From Prevotella sp. CAG:1320 (GTDB lineage: Bacteria > Bacteroidota > Bacteroidia > Bacteroidales > Bacteroidaceae), in assembly GCA_000435635.1 (NCBI GenBank), contig FR882139.1:1-32080 (forward strand): a stretch of DNA of 32,080 nt, read 5' to 3'. The translations under genes were made by a program, and so were the position numbers. Within the stretch, counting starts at the first letter, position 1, and every line of letters starts with the position of its first letter. Below are positions 1 through 7,453 of the stretch, in pieces. Under the pieces are notes generated by a model. That model saw only the letters and a program-made list of their open reading frames with translations. It was not told where the DNA came from and made no database searches.

Positions 1-1
1 A

Positions 2-154
2 ATGGTTTTCTTTTGCGATAAAGAGTTTACAAATTGTGTCGGTTATGAAGTGGGTAAATTCGAGGAGTTTGCAAAAATTTTGAAAGTTGTAGATGAAGCA
101 ACTTCTGATGAAGATATAATGGACTATTTTGAGGATAATAGCTTTATGCTATGA
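2..154 (+). CDS. Small hypothetical ORF or 3' end of a gene entering from the left
   Basis: An open frame of 50 codons runs from the first ATG (position 2) to a TGA at 152-154. The predicted peptide is acidic at its C-terminal end, with several Asp/Glu residues, and has no motif I recognise. Because it begins at the window edge, it may be the tail of a longer gene. Its base composition is A/T-rich like the helicase gene that follows. The stop overlaps the ATG of a second tiny frame in an ATGA arrangement, which suggests but does not prove translational coupling. Confidence 0.4.
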   Translation: MVFFCDKEFTNCVGYEVGKFEEFAKILKVVDEATSDEDIMDYFEDNSFML

Positions 155-213
155 TTTCTCGTTTTTATAGAAAGTTAGAGTATCTCACGGTACGCAGATT
201 TAATGCAGTGTAA
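151..213 (+). CDS. Very short ORF (20 aa) in front of the helicase gene
   Basis: The ATG at 151 overlaps the stop of the preceding frame (ATGA), and the frame ends at 211-213. The peptide is basic (several Arg and Lys) and has no recognisable domain. It lies 29 nt before the helicase start, so it could be a leader or coupling peptide or simply chance. No ribosome-binding site is evident. The only support is the ATGA overlap and the position. Confidence 0.2.
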   Translation: MISRFYRKLEYLTVRRFNAV

Positions 214-242
214 GTATTGTCAACAGCAAATCTTTTCCCGAC

Positions 243-2858
243 ATGCAGTCATTGTTTATTTTGACTATTTGTATTATTGCTATTTCACTTGTTGTAATAG
301 TTTTAGTACGAATACGCCTAAAAAACAAGTCCAAAGAACTGTCGGAACGGATTGTAACTATTACTTCTTATAGGGATATACAAGAACACAGAGAAAAAGA
401 ATTAAGTCAAAGCAATAAAAGTTTCTTCATTGATATTGAAACTGATTTAAGGAACAGTTTTAATGGACGTATAATATCTTCTTCGGAAGAGGAACAATTT
501 ACGAAATACTACACAGGGTTCTTCCATGAAGTGAATTCCTTGCTGAAAAGTCTTGAGGCATTTCATATAGAACCATCCGAGACAATCTCAAAATTCACAC
601 ATGATTTCGGAAATATCCACTCAATTGTAAAAAGGCATAATGAGCGGGTTATCCAAGATACTCTTGATACCCACAAAGATTTTTTCGACCATTGCCTTAA
701 ATACCCATTAGACAAGCAACAAAGGCGTTCAATCGTGTCCGAAGAAGATAATTGTTTGGTGGTAAGTAGCGCAGGAAGTGGAAAAACATCGTCTATCGTA
801 GGAAAGGTAAGGTATCTGATTGACATCAAACACGTCAATCCTCAAAACATTCTTCTTATCAGCTATACAAACAAGGCTGCTGCCGAGTTGACGGAAAGGA
901 TGGGGATTGCAGGACTAAAAGGGTACACTTTTCATAAACTAGCCATTGACATCATCGGAAAAGCGACAGGACAGAAGCCCTCCATTTGCGATAACACAGA
1001 CGCTCTGTTTGTGAAAATCTATCATAAGTTATTGGAAGATGAGGTTTTTAAAAAGAGCATCGTCGAATACTTTGTTGACTATCAGGTGCAAGAAGCGGAT
1101 TGGGAGCATCGTAAAAATGAACGCAGACAGCAACTCTCCGAGTTGAAAGAAGTACGCTTGAAAGCCCAATTTCCCGACATGGACGGGAAAACTATTTATG
1201 TTCGTAGTGAACAGGAGCAGAAAATCTGTTTTGCATTATCTTCTTTGGGTGTGAAATTCAGGTATGAAGAACCTTATGAACATCCATTGGCAGATGAAAT
1301 GCACTCGCAATACAAACCCGATTTTTCCATTTACTTTGAGCAGTATGGTAAGACAAAGCGTATTTATTTAGAACATTTTGGTGTGGATGAACATGGGCTT
1401 GTTCCCACATGGTTTGCAAAAGACAAAGGCATTACTTATGAAGAAGCAAACCAAAAATACAATAACGGAATAACATGGAAAAAAGCAGCCCATGAGAAGT
1501 TTGGAACTGTATTGCTGACAACTTCAAGTGCTGATTTCCATTATTCAGATATTCGGCATACATTAAAAGCTTCGTTGGAAAAGGTTGGTGTTCCTGTTCA
1601 AGAAAAAACAGATGCCGAATTATACGATATGGTTCTTCCTCCGAATAGTAAACAGGAAAAGGCTTTCATTCGGCTTGTTGTAACTTTTGTGACATTGATT
1701 AAGTCAAGCTGCAAGTCTATACAAGAAATCTTGAAACAGGCTAAAAATGTTGGAGACGAGCGCAGTATATTCATTATAAAGAGAATATTTCAGCCTGTTT
1801 ATGAACGATATATTGAAGAATTGAAAAACAGCAATCAGATAGACTTTACCGATGCTATTCTACAAGCCATGGAAATATGCCATTCCTCTCATCCTGTAAA
1901 GTATGAGTATATCATCGTTGACGAGTTCCAAGATATATCAGTTGACCGCTACAATTTCCTTAAAGTACTTCGAGAAGGCAATCCTCCTGCAAAGTTGTAT
2001 TGTGTGGGTGATGATTGGCAATCCATATACCGTTTTTCAGGAAGTGACATGGCTCTTTTCAACCAATTCCCTGATTATTTCGGTTCCACAGAAATCAATA
2101 GAATCGAGACGACATACCGTTTTGGAGAGCCTTTGGTAAGCCTATCATCACAGTTCATTCAGCGGAATAAGGCACAGATAAAAAAGGATATACACCCATT
2201 CAATCCACAGACTAAAACCGAATTACAATTCTGTGCTTATGAACGGCGTGACTATTGCAACACTATCGGACAATTGGTAGCGTCTATCCCTGCGGATAAA
2301 TCCATCTTTTTGCTAGGAAGATATTCCTTTGATGACTATTATTTGTCATTCCAATACAAATCCGTGAAAGAGGGTAATCGCTTTTACTATTTTATTGGAG
2401 CGAGGAAGATTGAATTCTTAACCGTACATAAATCCAAAGGACTTGAAGCTGACTATGTGGTAATTCTTCAATGCAATAAGGACATCTATGGATTCCCTTC
2501 AATGATAAGTGATGCCCCTGTACTCAATTATGTCCTGACAGAAAGCGATCAATATCCATTTGGGGAAGAACGCAGATTATTTTATGTGGCTATCACCAGA
2601 GCGAAAATCAAGACATACATACTTTATGACAAACGCTTTCCGTCCGTTTTTGTTGACGAGTTCTTACATCCAGAAAAGGTTACGGAAAAAAGTTACGCCA
2701 AACATCCAAATGCGAACAAGAAATGGACACGCAGTGCTGACAATTTCTTGCTTACTCTTTATCATGAAGGAAAAAGCATAAAGTATATTGCGGAGAAAAT
2801 GGGAAGAAGCCAAACTTCTATCGTAATGCGCATAGGAAAATTAGAAGGTAAGCAATAA
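243..2858 (+). CDS. Membrane-anchored SF1 (UvrD/helicase IV-like) DNA helicase with embedded PD-(D/E)XK-like segment
   Basis: 871 residues. All main UvrD/Rep motifs are visible: Q-motif region near 157-165, Walker A SSAGSGKT at 175-182, DEFQD at 560-564, GDDWQSIYRFSG at 589-600, TYRF at 624-627, LTVHKSKGLEAD at 726-737 and EERRLFYVAITRAK at 775-788. The DEFQDIS and GDDWQ-IYRFSG wording is closest to E. coli helicase IV (HelD). Two parts are extra. Residues 4-24 form one hydrophobic segment followed by basic residues, predicting a membrane anchor with the helicase in the cytoplasm. Residues about 318-440, inserted between the ATPase motifs, contain YKPDF (D360) and YLEHFG (E377), spaced like a PD-(D/E)XK nuclease core. 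Residues 827-867 look like a small helix-turn-helix or SANT-like tail. The start is the first ATG after an in-frame stop at 201-203. The gene is clearly A/T-richer than the rest of the window. The helicase call is firm; the nuclease call is an inference, and a role in repair or phage defence is open. Confidence 0.9.
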   Translation: MQSLFILTICIIAISLVVIVLVRIRLKNKSKELSERIVTITSYRDIQEHREKELSQSNKSFFIDIETDLRNSFNGRIISSSEEEQFTKYYTGFFHEVNSLLKSLEAFHIEPSETISKFTHDFGNIHSIVKRHNERVIQDTLDTHKDFFDHCLKYPLDKQQRRSIVSEEDNCLVVSSAGSGKTSSIVGKVRYLIDIKHVNPQNILLISYTNKAAAELTERMGIAGLKGYTFHKLAIDIIGKATGQKPSICDNTDALFVKIYHKLLEDEVFKKSIVEYFVDYQVQEADWEHRKNERRQQLSELKEVRLKAQFPDMDGKTIYVRSEQEQKICFALSSLGVKFRYEEPYEHPLADEMHSQYKPDFSIYFEQYGKTKRIYLEHFGVDEHGLVPTWFAKDKGITYEEANQKYNNGITWKKAAHEKFGTVLLTTSSADFHYSDIRHTLKASLEKVGVPVQEKTDAELYDMVLPPNSKQEKAFIRLVVTFVTLIKSSCKSIQEILKQAKNVGDERSIFIIKRIFQPVYERYIEELKNSNQIDFTDAILQAMEICHSSHPVKYEYIIVDEFQDISVDRYNFLKVLREGNPPAKLYCVGDDWQSIYRFSGSDMALFNQFPDYFGSTEINRIETTYRFGEPLVSLSSQFIQRNKAQIKKDIHPFNPQTKTELQFCAYERRDYCNTIGQLVASIPADKSIFLLGRYSFDDYYLSFQYKSVKEGNRFYYFIGARKIEFLTVHKSKGLEADYVVILQCNKDIYGFPSMISDAPVLNYVLTESDQYPFGEERRLFYVAITRAKIKTYILYDKRFPSVFVDEFLHPEKVTEKSYAKHPNANKKWTRSADNFLLTLYHEGKSIKYIAEKMGRSQTSIVMRIGKLEGKQ

Positions 2859-3235
2859 CAAGAGCTGCCATTTCGACATTTATCGCAAAAGGGCTAAGCA
2901 TGACTTTGCCCCATCTCGGCTTGTGGGAAATTCCCATTCATCCTCTCGTTTCCCATGGTATTCAAGCCCCATACCAGTCGCATGGAAACAGGCATTACTG
3001 GATGTCCGCGAAAGCAAGTAAGGTGACTTGGCCAAGTATCCTTACTTATTTTCGGTTTTAATATAGGTGCGTTGGGCAAGTAAGCAAGGATACTTTTTGG
3101 GAGGCATTTGGAACGTCGCTGGGAGCCTTGGCCGGCCTTGCTACACATTAAATAATATACGCGCGCGTGAGAGACCGAGGTCGCTTCGCTGGCCTAATGA
3201 GGCGGAGCCGGAAAGACATCACTTGCCGGGGAGCA
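2859..3235. other. Gene-free junction with quasi-palindromic repeats
   Basis: No convincing gene lies in these 377 nt. Composition changes here from the A/T-rich helicase block to the more G/C-rich chromosomal genes. It contains a nested inverted repeat and related copies (3016-3095, listed separately), an 8-bp palindrome GGCCGGCC at 3130-3137 and a 10-bp CpG palindrome ACGCGCGCGT at 3159-3168. An 84-codon frame on the minus strand (2894-3148) runs across the repeats and looks like chance. I see no clear terminator for either flanking gene. Confidence 0.6.
3016..3095. repeat. Three copies of a 14-bp quasi-palindrome in alternating orientation
   Basis: The core is AAGTATCCTTACTT at 3034-3047. 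A reverse-orientation copy with two changes is at 3016-3029, and another reverse-orientation copy, interrupted by four extra bases, is at 3078-3095. The first two copies together make a nested hairpin: AAGTAAGG at 3016-3023 pairs with CCTTACTT at 3040-3047 and encloses a perfect 12-bp palindrome ACTTGGCCAAGT at 3026-3037. The second and third copies start 44 bp apart, twice the 22-bp period seen in the other arrays of this window. Confidence 0.75.
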
Positions 3236-4276
3236 TCACAGCGTAATCTCGCCGGCGATGGACTTGCACATCATCTTTCGCACTTCCCCTGTGTCACCAT
3301 ATTCAGCCAATAGATGCATCATCTTGGTCACTGCCGCCTCTACGGTGCTGTCGTGGCCGCTTATCACGCCTATATCCTGCAACTGATACCCCGTGTCATA
3401 GCGCTCCATCTCCACCGTGCCGCTCAGGCATTGCGAGATGTTCACAACGATGATGCCTCGCCGTGTGGCTTTGTCGAGCAATCTCTTCACCCACTCTTTC
3501 TGCGGGGCGTTGCCGCTGCCATAGCTTCTCATTACGATGCCTTTCAATTCGGGAGCGTCCGTGACGTGGTGGATGATGCTTTCCTGCACGCCAGGAAACA
3601 GGGAGAAGACAATGACATTGGGATCCATTTCCGTATGGGGCACCATGGGCAGGCGGAAGTTGGGTGTCCAGATGTGATGGGTCTTGAATTGGAAATTGAC
3701 CCCTATCTCGCACAAGTGGGGATAGTTGGGAGACTCGAAAGCGTTGAAACCTTCCGCGTTTACCTTGATGGAGCGATTGCCTCTCATCAGGCGGCCGTCG
3801 AAGTAAATGCATACCTCTGGCACCTTCGGCGTACCATCCGCGTTGTGTGCCGCAGCCAGCTCGATGCTGCAAAGCACGTTTTCTTTTCCGTCGGTGCGCA
3901 TTTGCCCCAGCGGCAACTGGCTGCCTGTGAGTATGACGGGCTTGGTAAGGTTTTCCAGCATGAAGGACAGGGCGGAGGCGGTATAGGCCATGGTGTCGGT
4001 GCCATGAAGGATCACGAAACCATCATACTCATCGTAGTGCTCACTAATCAGGTTGACCAGTTTCGCCCAAATGGCTGGGGTCATGTCAGAGGAGTCTATC
4101 GGCTTGTCAAAAGGGAAGACGTCTATCTTAGTCTCCATGTAGCTCAGTTCCGGCAACTCCCTCTCCAAGTGGTTGAAATCCAAAGGCATCAGCGCTCCCG
4201 TCTCCCGGCTTCGGCCCATGCCAATGGTGCCCCCCGTATAGATAAGCATGATCTTATCGTACCTAAACATACCCAT
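3236..4276 (-). CDS. ansA: L-asparaginase, type I (cytoplasmic)
   Basis: 346 residues, the usual length for type I asparaginases, which hydrolyse L-asparagine to aspartate and ammonia. The N-terminal signature YTGGTIGMG gives the catalytic Thr14, and the second signature HGTDTMAYTASALS gives Thr93 and Asp94. There is no signal peptide, so the enzyme should be cytoplasmic, unlike the exported type II enzymes. The chosen start sits about 23 nt downstream of a good promoter (4306-4337) and places the TGGT motif 13 residues in, as expected. A glutamyl-tRNA amidotransferase accessory role is unlikely because no gat genes are nearby. It is transcribed away from uxaC and appears to be a single-gene unit. 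Confidence 0.95.
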   Translation of the reverse strand: MGMFRYDKIMLIYTGGTIGMGRSRETGALMPLDFNHLERELPELSYMETKIDVFPFDKPIDSSDMTPAIWAKLVNLISEHYDEYDGFVILHGTDTMAYTASALSFMLENLTKPVILTGSQLPLGQMRTDGKENVLCSIELAAAHNADGTPKVPEVCIYFDGRLMRGNRSIKVNAEGFNAFESPNYPHLCEIGVNFQFKTHHIWTPNFRLPMVPHTEMDPNVIVFSLFPGVQESIIHHVTDAPELKGIVMRSYGSGNAPQKEWVKRLLDKATRRGIIVVNISQCLSGTVEMERYDTGYQLQDIGVISGHDSTVEAAVTKMMHLLAEYGDTGEVRKMMCKSIAGEITL

Positions 4277-4305
4277 CGCTATTGTCGTTTTAGTGAATTT
4301 ATGTG

Positions 4306-4337
4306 CAAAAATAAGCTAAATTCTCCATTATTCCAAA
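4306..4337 (-). promoter_or_regulatory. Promoter for ansA
   Basis: On the minus strand a TATTTTTG -7 element (plus positions 4306-4313) follows a TTTG -33 element (4334-4337) by 20 nt. This matches the Bacteroidota sigma factor consensus TTTG-N19-21-TAnnTTTG exactly. Transcription would start near 4299-4301, giving a leader of roughly 25 nt. Confidence 0.7.
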
Positions 4338-4346
4338 ATAAAAGCT

Positions 4347-4354
4347 TATATTTG
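4347..4354 (+). promoter_or_regulatory. -7 element of the probable uxaC promoter
   Basis: TATATTTG matches the TAnnTTTG consensus perfectly. No good TTTG lies 19-21 nt upstream, so the promoter may need an activator, which would fit an inducible uronate gene. The predicted leader is about 50 nt. The promoter lies close to the divergent ansA promoter. Confidence 0.5.
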
Positions 4355-4411
4355 CGCTAGCAACTTAAAAATGTACATACGAAAACAAATTTTTTAAACT
4401 GAAAATCTATT

Positions 4412-5815
4412 ATGAAACAATTCATGGACGAGAACTTTCTGCTCGAAACCGCAACCGCGCAGAATCTTTACCACAATCATGCCGCGAAAATGCCCATCAT
4501 TGACTATCACTGTCATTTGATACCCGAGATGGTAGCTAACGACCACAAGTTCAAAAGCATAACGGAACTATGGTTGGGCGGTGACCATTATAAGTGGAGA
4601 GCCATGCGCACGAATGGAGTGGAAGAGAAGTACTGCACGGGTACCGATACTTCTGACTGGGAAAAATTTGAGAAGTGGGCGGAAACGGTTCCTTACACAT
4701 TCCGTAATCCTCTCTATCACTGGACCCACCTGGAACTGAAGACGGCTTTCGGGATAACCAAGTTGCTGAGCCCGAAGACCGCCAGGGAGATATATGACGA
4801 ATGTAACGAGAAGCTGAAGCAACCGGAGTTTAGCGCACGTGGCTTGATGCGTCACTATAACGTGGAATGCGTTTGCACCACAGACGACCCCATTGACGAC
4901 TTGCGCTATCACAAGCAGACCCGGGAGAGCGGTTTTGAGGTGAAGATGATACCCGCCTGGCGCCCTGACAAGGCCATGAACATAGAGAAACCGGATTTCC
5001 CCGATTACGTGAAAAAGTTGGCGGAAGTCGCAGATATGGACATCACCAGTTTTAAGGACATGGTCGCCGCCCTGCAAAAACGTCACGATTTCTTCGCCGC
5101 CAATGGTTGCAAGCTTTCCGACCACGGCATCGAGGAATTCTATGACGAGGAGTATACCGACTCCCAGATAGAGACCATCTTCGAGAAGGCTATGCGTGGC
5201 CAGTGTCTCTCTGCCCTGGAAGTGCGCCAATACAAGAACGCTTTCCTTACCATCTGTGCCGAGATGGATTACGAGGCGGACTGGACGCAACAATATCACT
5301 ATGGGGCCATCCGCGACAATAACACGTTGATGTACAACAAGCTAGGACCTGACACGGGCTTTGACTCTATAGGTGAATTCACTACGGCCAAAGCCATGAG
5401 CAACTTCCTTAACAAATTGAACATGGAAGGAAAGCTTACCAGGACTATCCTCTATTGTCTCAATCCTTGTGCCAACGAGGTGATTGCCACCATGCTGGGC
5501 AATTTCCAGGATGGTTCTTGTCCAGGAAAGATACAATTTGGTTCAGGCTGGTGGTTTAACGACCAGTTGGATGGCATGACCCGCCAGATGAACGCCCTGT
5601 CTGTACTAGGACTCTTGAGCCGATTTGTGGGTATGTTGACCGATTCGCGTTCGTTCTTGAGCTATCCTCGCCATGAGTATTTCCGCCGTTTGCTTTGCAA
5701 CTTGTTGGGCAACGACGTTGAAAAAGGCTTGCTGCCCAATGACGAGGAAACGCTCGCCCGTATGGTGGAGGACATCTCCTACAATAATGCCCGCAACTAT
5801 TTCAAGTTTTATTAA
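4412..5815 (+). CDS. uxaC: Glucuronate (uronate) isomerase
   Basis: 467 residues, the normal size for UxaC, an amidohydrolase-fold enzyme that converts D-glucuronate to D-fructuronate and D-galacturonate to D-tagaturonate. The N-terminal sequence includes IIDYHCHL (residues about 29-36), the family's His-x-His metal site. The LSYPRHEYFRRLLC block near residue 413 and the family's long insert with CTTDDP near 155 are also present. The following uronate steps (UxuA, UxuB, KDG kinase, aldolase) are not in this window, so the gene stands alone between ansA and a convergent nitroreductase. A strong hairpin terminator lies 27 nt after the stop. The function fits degradation of pectin or glucuronoxylan. 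Confidence 0.97.
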   Translation: MKQFMDENFLLETATAQNLYHNHAAKMPIIDYHCHLIPEMVANDHKFKSITELWLGGDHYKWRAMRTNGVEEKYCTGTDTSDWEKFEKWAETVPYTFRNPLYHWTHLELKTAFGITKLLSPKTAREIYDECNEKLKQPEFSARGLMRHYNVECVCTTDDPIDDLRYHKQTRESGFEVKMIPAWRPDKAMNIEKPDFPDYVKKLAEVADMDITSFKDMVAALQKRHDFFAANGCKLSDHGIEEFYDEEYTDSQIETIFEKAMRGQCLSALEVRQYKNAFLTICAEMDYEADWTQQYHYGAIRDNNTLMYNKLGPDTGFDSIGEFTTAKAMSNFLNKLNMEGKLTRTILYCLNPCANEVIATMLGNFQDGSCPGKIQFGSGWWFNDQLDGMTRQMNALSVLGLLSRFVGMLTDSRSFLSYPRHEYFRRLLCNLLGNDVEKGLLPNDEETLARMVEDISYNNARNYFKFY

Positions 5816-5841
5816 CTCAGGAAATAGCTGTTAAACATAAT

Positions 5842-5878
5842 GCGGCGGCGAGTCACTATGATTCGCCGCCGCTTCTTT
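5842..5878 (+). terminator. Rho-independent terminator of uxaC
   Basis: A perfect 10-bp G/C-rich stem, GCGGCGGCGA (5842-5851) with TCGCCGCCGC (5863-5872), has an 11-nt loop and is followed by TTCTTT. The reverse strand lacks a T-run, so it mainly serves the plus-strand uxaC transcript. Confidence 0.85.
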
Positions 5879-5978
5879 ACCCGTGATTTATCTATGTCAA
5901 ATTCGCTTGATGAAGCACAATTCCGCGCTTCTTCCGCAAGCGTATGATGTGAATTATAAGTTCACGGAACGCACGTTA

Positions 5979-6611
5979 TTATTTGATATACTTCACTTTT
6001 GAGGTATCGCGAGGCTTAGCTTGCGGCTGCTCGTCAGGGTAGCCTACGGCTATCATGTAGGCGATAGAATATCCTTCGGGAATATCAAGCTGCTTCAAAT
6101 AAGAGGCGGCCGCGGGGTCTCCCTGCAAGAAACCAACTGGCCCACCTAGGCAGCAAGTGCCGAGACCCATGCTTTGGGCGGCTAATATCATATTCTCGCC
6201 CATTAGGCCAGCGTCCACCAAGCCCTTGCCTTCGGGCGTAGCTATTACGATTACGTTGGGCGCGTTGCGGAACATCGTCTTGAAATTGGGGTCATTCTTC
6301 GCGGCGTTAGGATTCTTCTCCACATAGGCGGCTGTTATGCCCTTTACCCATTCTTGGCTTTCCACTACTCGTACTTCCCATGGTTGTTGGTTCATTCCAT
6401 TGGGAGCATTGATGCCACACTCTACCATCGTTGCCAACTTGTCGTGTTCCACGGGCTTGTCCAGGTATTTCCTCACGGAACGACGCTCCATGATGGTCTT
6501 CACCACAACGTTCTCGTCTGCCTTCTGATCCTGTTTCTCGCTGGTGCATTGTGCCATAAGCCCAATGGGCAATAGCAGCAGGGCATAAATCATTAGGTTT
6601 TTCATTCTCAT
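5979..6611 (-). CDS. Exported nitroreductase-family protein
   Basis: 210 residues. Residues 1-21 form a signal peptide (basic start, LLLLPIG core, MAQ end). The mature part is a compact nitroreductase domain: MERRSVRKY (residues 41-49) is the FMN phosphate-binding start, and NAPNGMNQQPW (68-78) and the glycine-rich region near 152-160 are also typical. Family members are FMN-dependent NAD(P)H oxidoreductases acting on nitro compounds, quinones or flavins. The junction LMAQC resembles a lipobox, but Gln before Cys is not standard, so cleavage after MA with a free N-terminal Gln is at least as likely. There is no twin-arginine motif. It is the last gene of the minus-strand run from the 5'-nucleotidase, 41 nt after the ZIP transporter. 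An exported location is unusual for this family, and the substrate is unknown. Confidence 0.85.
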   Translation of the reverse strand: MRMKNLMIYALLLLPIGLMAQCTSEKQDQKADENVVVKTIMERRSVRKYLDKPVEHDKLATMVECGINAPNGMNQQPWEVRVVESQEWVKGITAAYVEKNPNAAKNDPNFKTMFRNAPNVIVIATPEGKGLVDAGLMGENMILAAQSMGLGTCCLGGPVGFLQGDPAAASYLKQLDIPEGYSIAYMIAVGYPDEQPQAKPRDTSKVKYIK

Positions 6612-6652
6612 CTCTTTTAGTTTTATAGGGTTAGTAATTGATATTCATGGAT

Positions 6653-7432
6653 TTATCCTAGCACTACGTCGAGCACCATCATTAGCGCGAAACCGATAGC
6701 GAAGCCTATGGTTGCTATATTAGAGTGACTTCCTTCAGAAGCCTCTGGGATGAGCTCTTCCACTACTACATATATCATGGCGCCAGCGGCAAAGCCAAGC
6801 AGGTAAGGGAGGATGGGAGTCAAGTGGCCAACTAACAGAATGACTAATATGGCGCCAATAGGTTCAACGATGCCGCTTAACGCGCCAATAAGGAATGCTT
6901 TCCATCTGCTATGTCCTTCGCCTCGCAAAGGCATGGAAACGATAGCCCCTTCGGGTATGTTTTGGATAGCTATACCTACGGACATGGCCATGGCTGCCGC
7001 CGCGGTAATACCCATGCCTTCTTGTAATGCCGCCGCTATGACCACTCCAACAGCCATGCCTTCGGGCAAGTTGTGAATAGTGACTGCCAAAGAGAGCATC
7101 GTGGTGCGGGAAAGTTTACAGGGTAATCCCTCGGGTTGCGTGCAATCCATGTGCAGGTGAGGTGTCAGCCCATCTATCAATAGCAGGAAAACAATGCCAA
7201 TCAGGAAACCTATGGTGGCAGGCATTACGCTCCAGTTTCCTTTTTCTGCCTCCATCTCCATGGCGGGCATTAATAATGACCAAACAGATGCGGCTACCAT
7301 CACGCCAGAAGCGAAGCCCAGCAACGACTTGCGTGTGAGAATAGGCATCTCATTCCTCAACAAGAATACGAAAGCGGCACCGAAAACGGTTCCGGCAAAG
7401 GGGATAAGTATAGCTAAAGCAATTCCGTTCAT
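6653..7432 (-). CDS. ZIP-family divalent metal transporter
   Basis: 259 residues with about eight hydrophobic segments. The two hallmark ZIP helices are clear: HNLPEGMAVG at 120-129 and QNIPEGAIVSMP at 157-168, which carry the His/Asn/Glu metal-coordinating residues, plus E190 in the next helix. ZIP proteins bring Zn2+, Fe2+ or Mn2+ into the cytoplasm; the wording is closest to the ZupT/GufA bacterial branch. A short loop near 90-105 with His and Cys residues may bind metal. The start lies 21 nt after the MFS stop, so the two are probably co-transcribed. Metal specificity cannot be read from the sequence. Confidence 0.92.
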   Translation of the reverse strand: MNGIALAILIPFAGTVFGAAFVFLLRNEMPILTRKSLLGFASGVMVAASVWSLLMPAMEMEAEKGNWSVMPATIGFLIGIVFLLLIDGLTPHLHMDCTQPEGLPCKLSRTTMLSLAVTIHNLPEGMAVGVVIAAALQEGMGITAAAAMAMSVGIAIQNIPEGAIVSMPLRGEGHSRWKAFLIGALSGIVEPIGAILVILLVGHLTPILPYLLGFAAGAMIYVVVEELIPEASEGSHSNIATIGFAIGFALMMVLDVVLG

Positions 7433-7453
7433 AGGCGGGATAGAGATTAAGGA

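Noticed and set aside
203..400. Plus-strand frame starting at 203 with a CxxC near its start, resembling a zinc ribbon
   Set aside because: It overlaps the helicase N-terminus in another frame and soon becomes low-complexity; a chance match is more likely.
2894..3148. 84-codon frame on minus in the junction
   Set aside because: It crosses the quasi-palindromic repeats and has no family resemblance or initiation signals.
3314..4360. Open frame of about 348 codons on plus, opposite ansA
   Set aside because: It lies antisense to a clearly recognised asparaginase, has no known motif, and is a codon-bias shadow.
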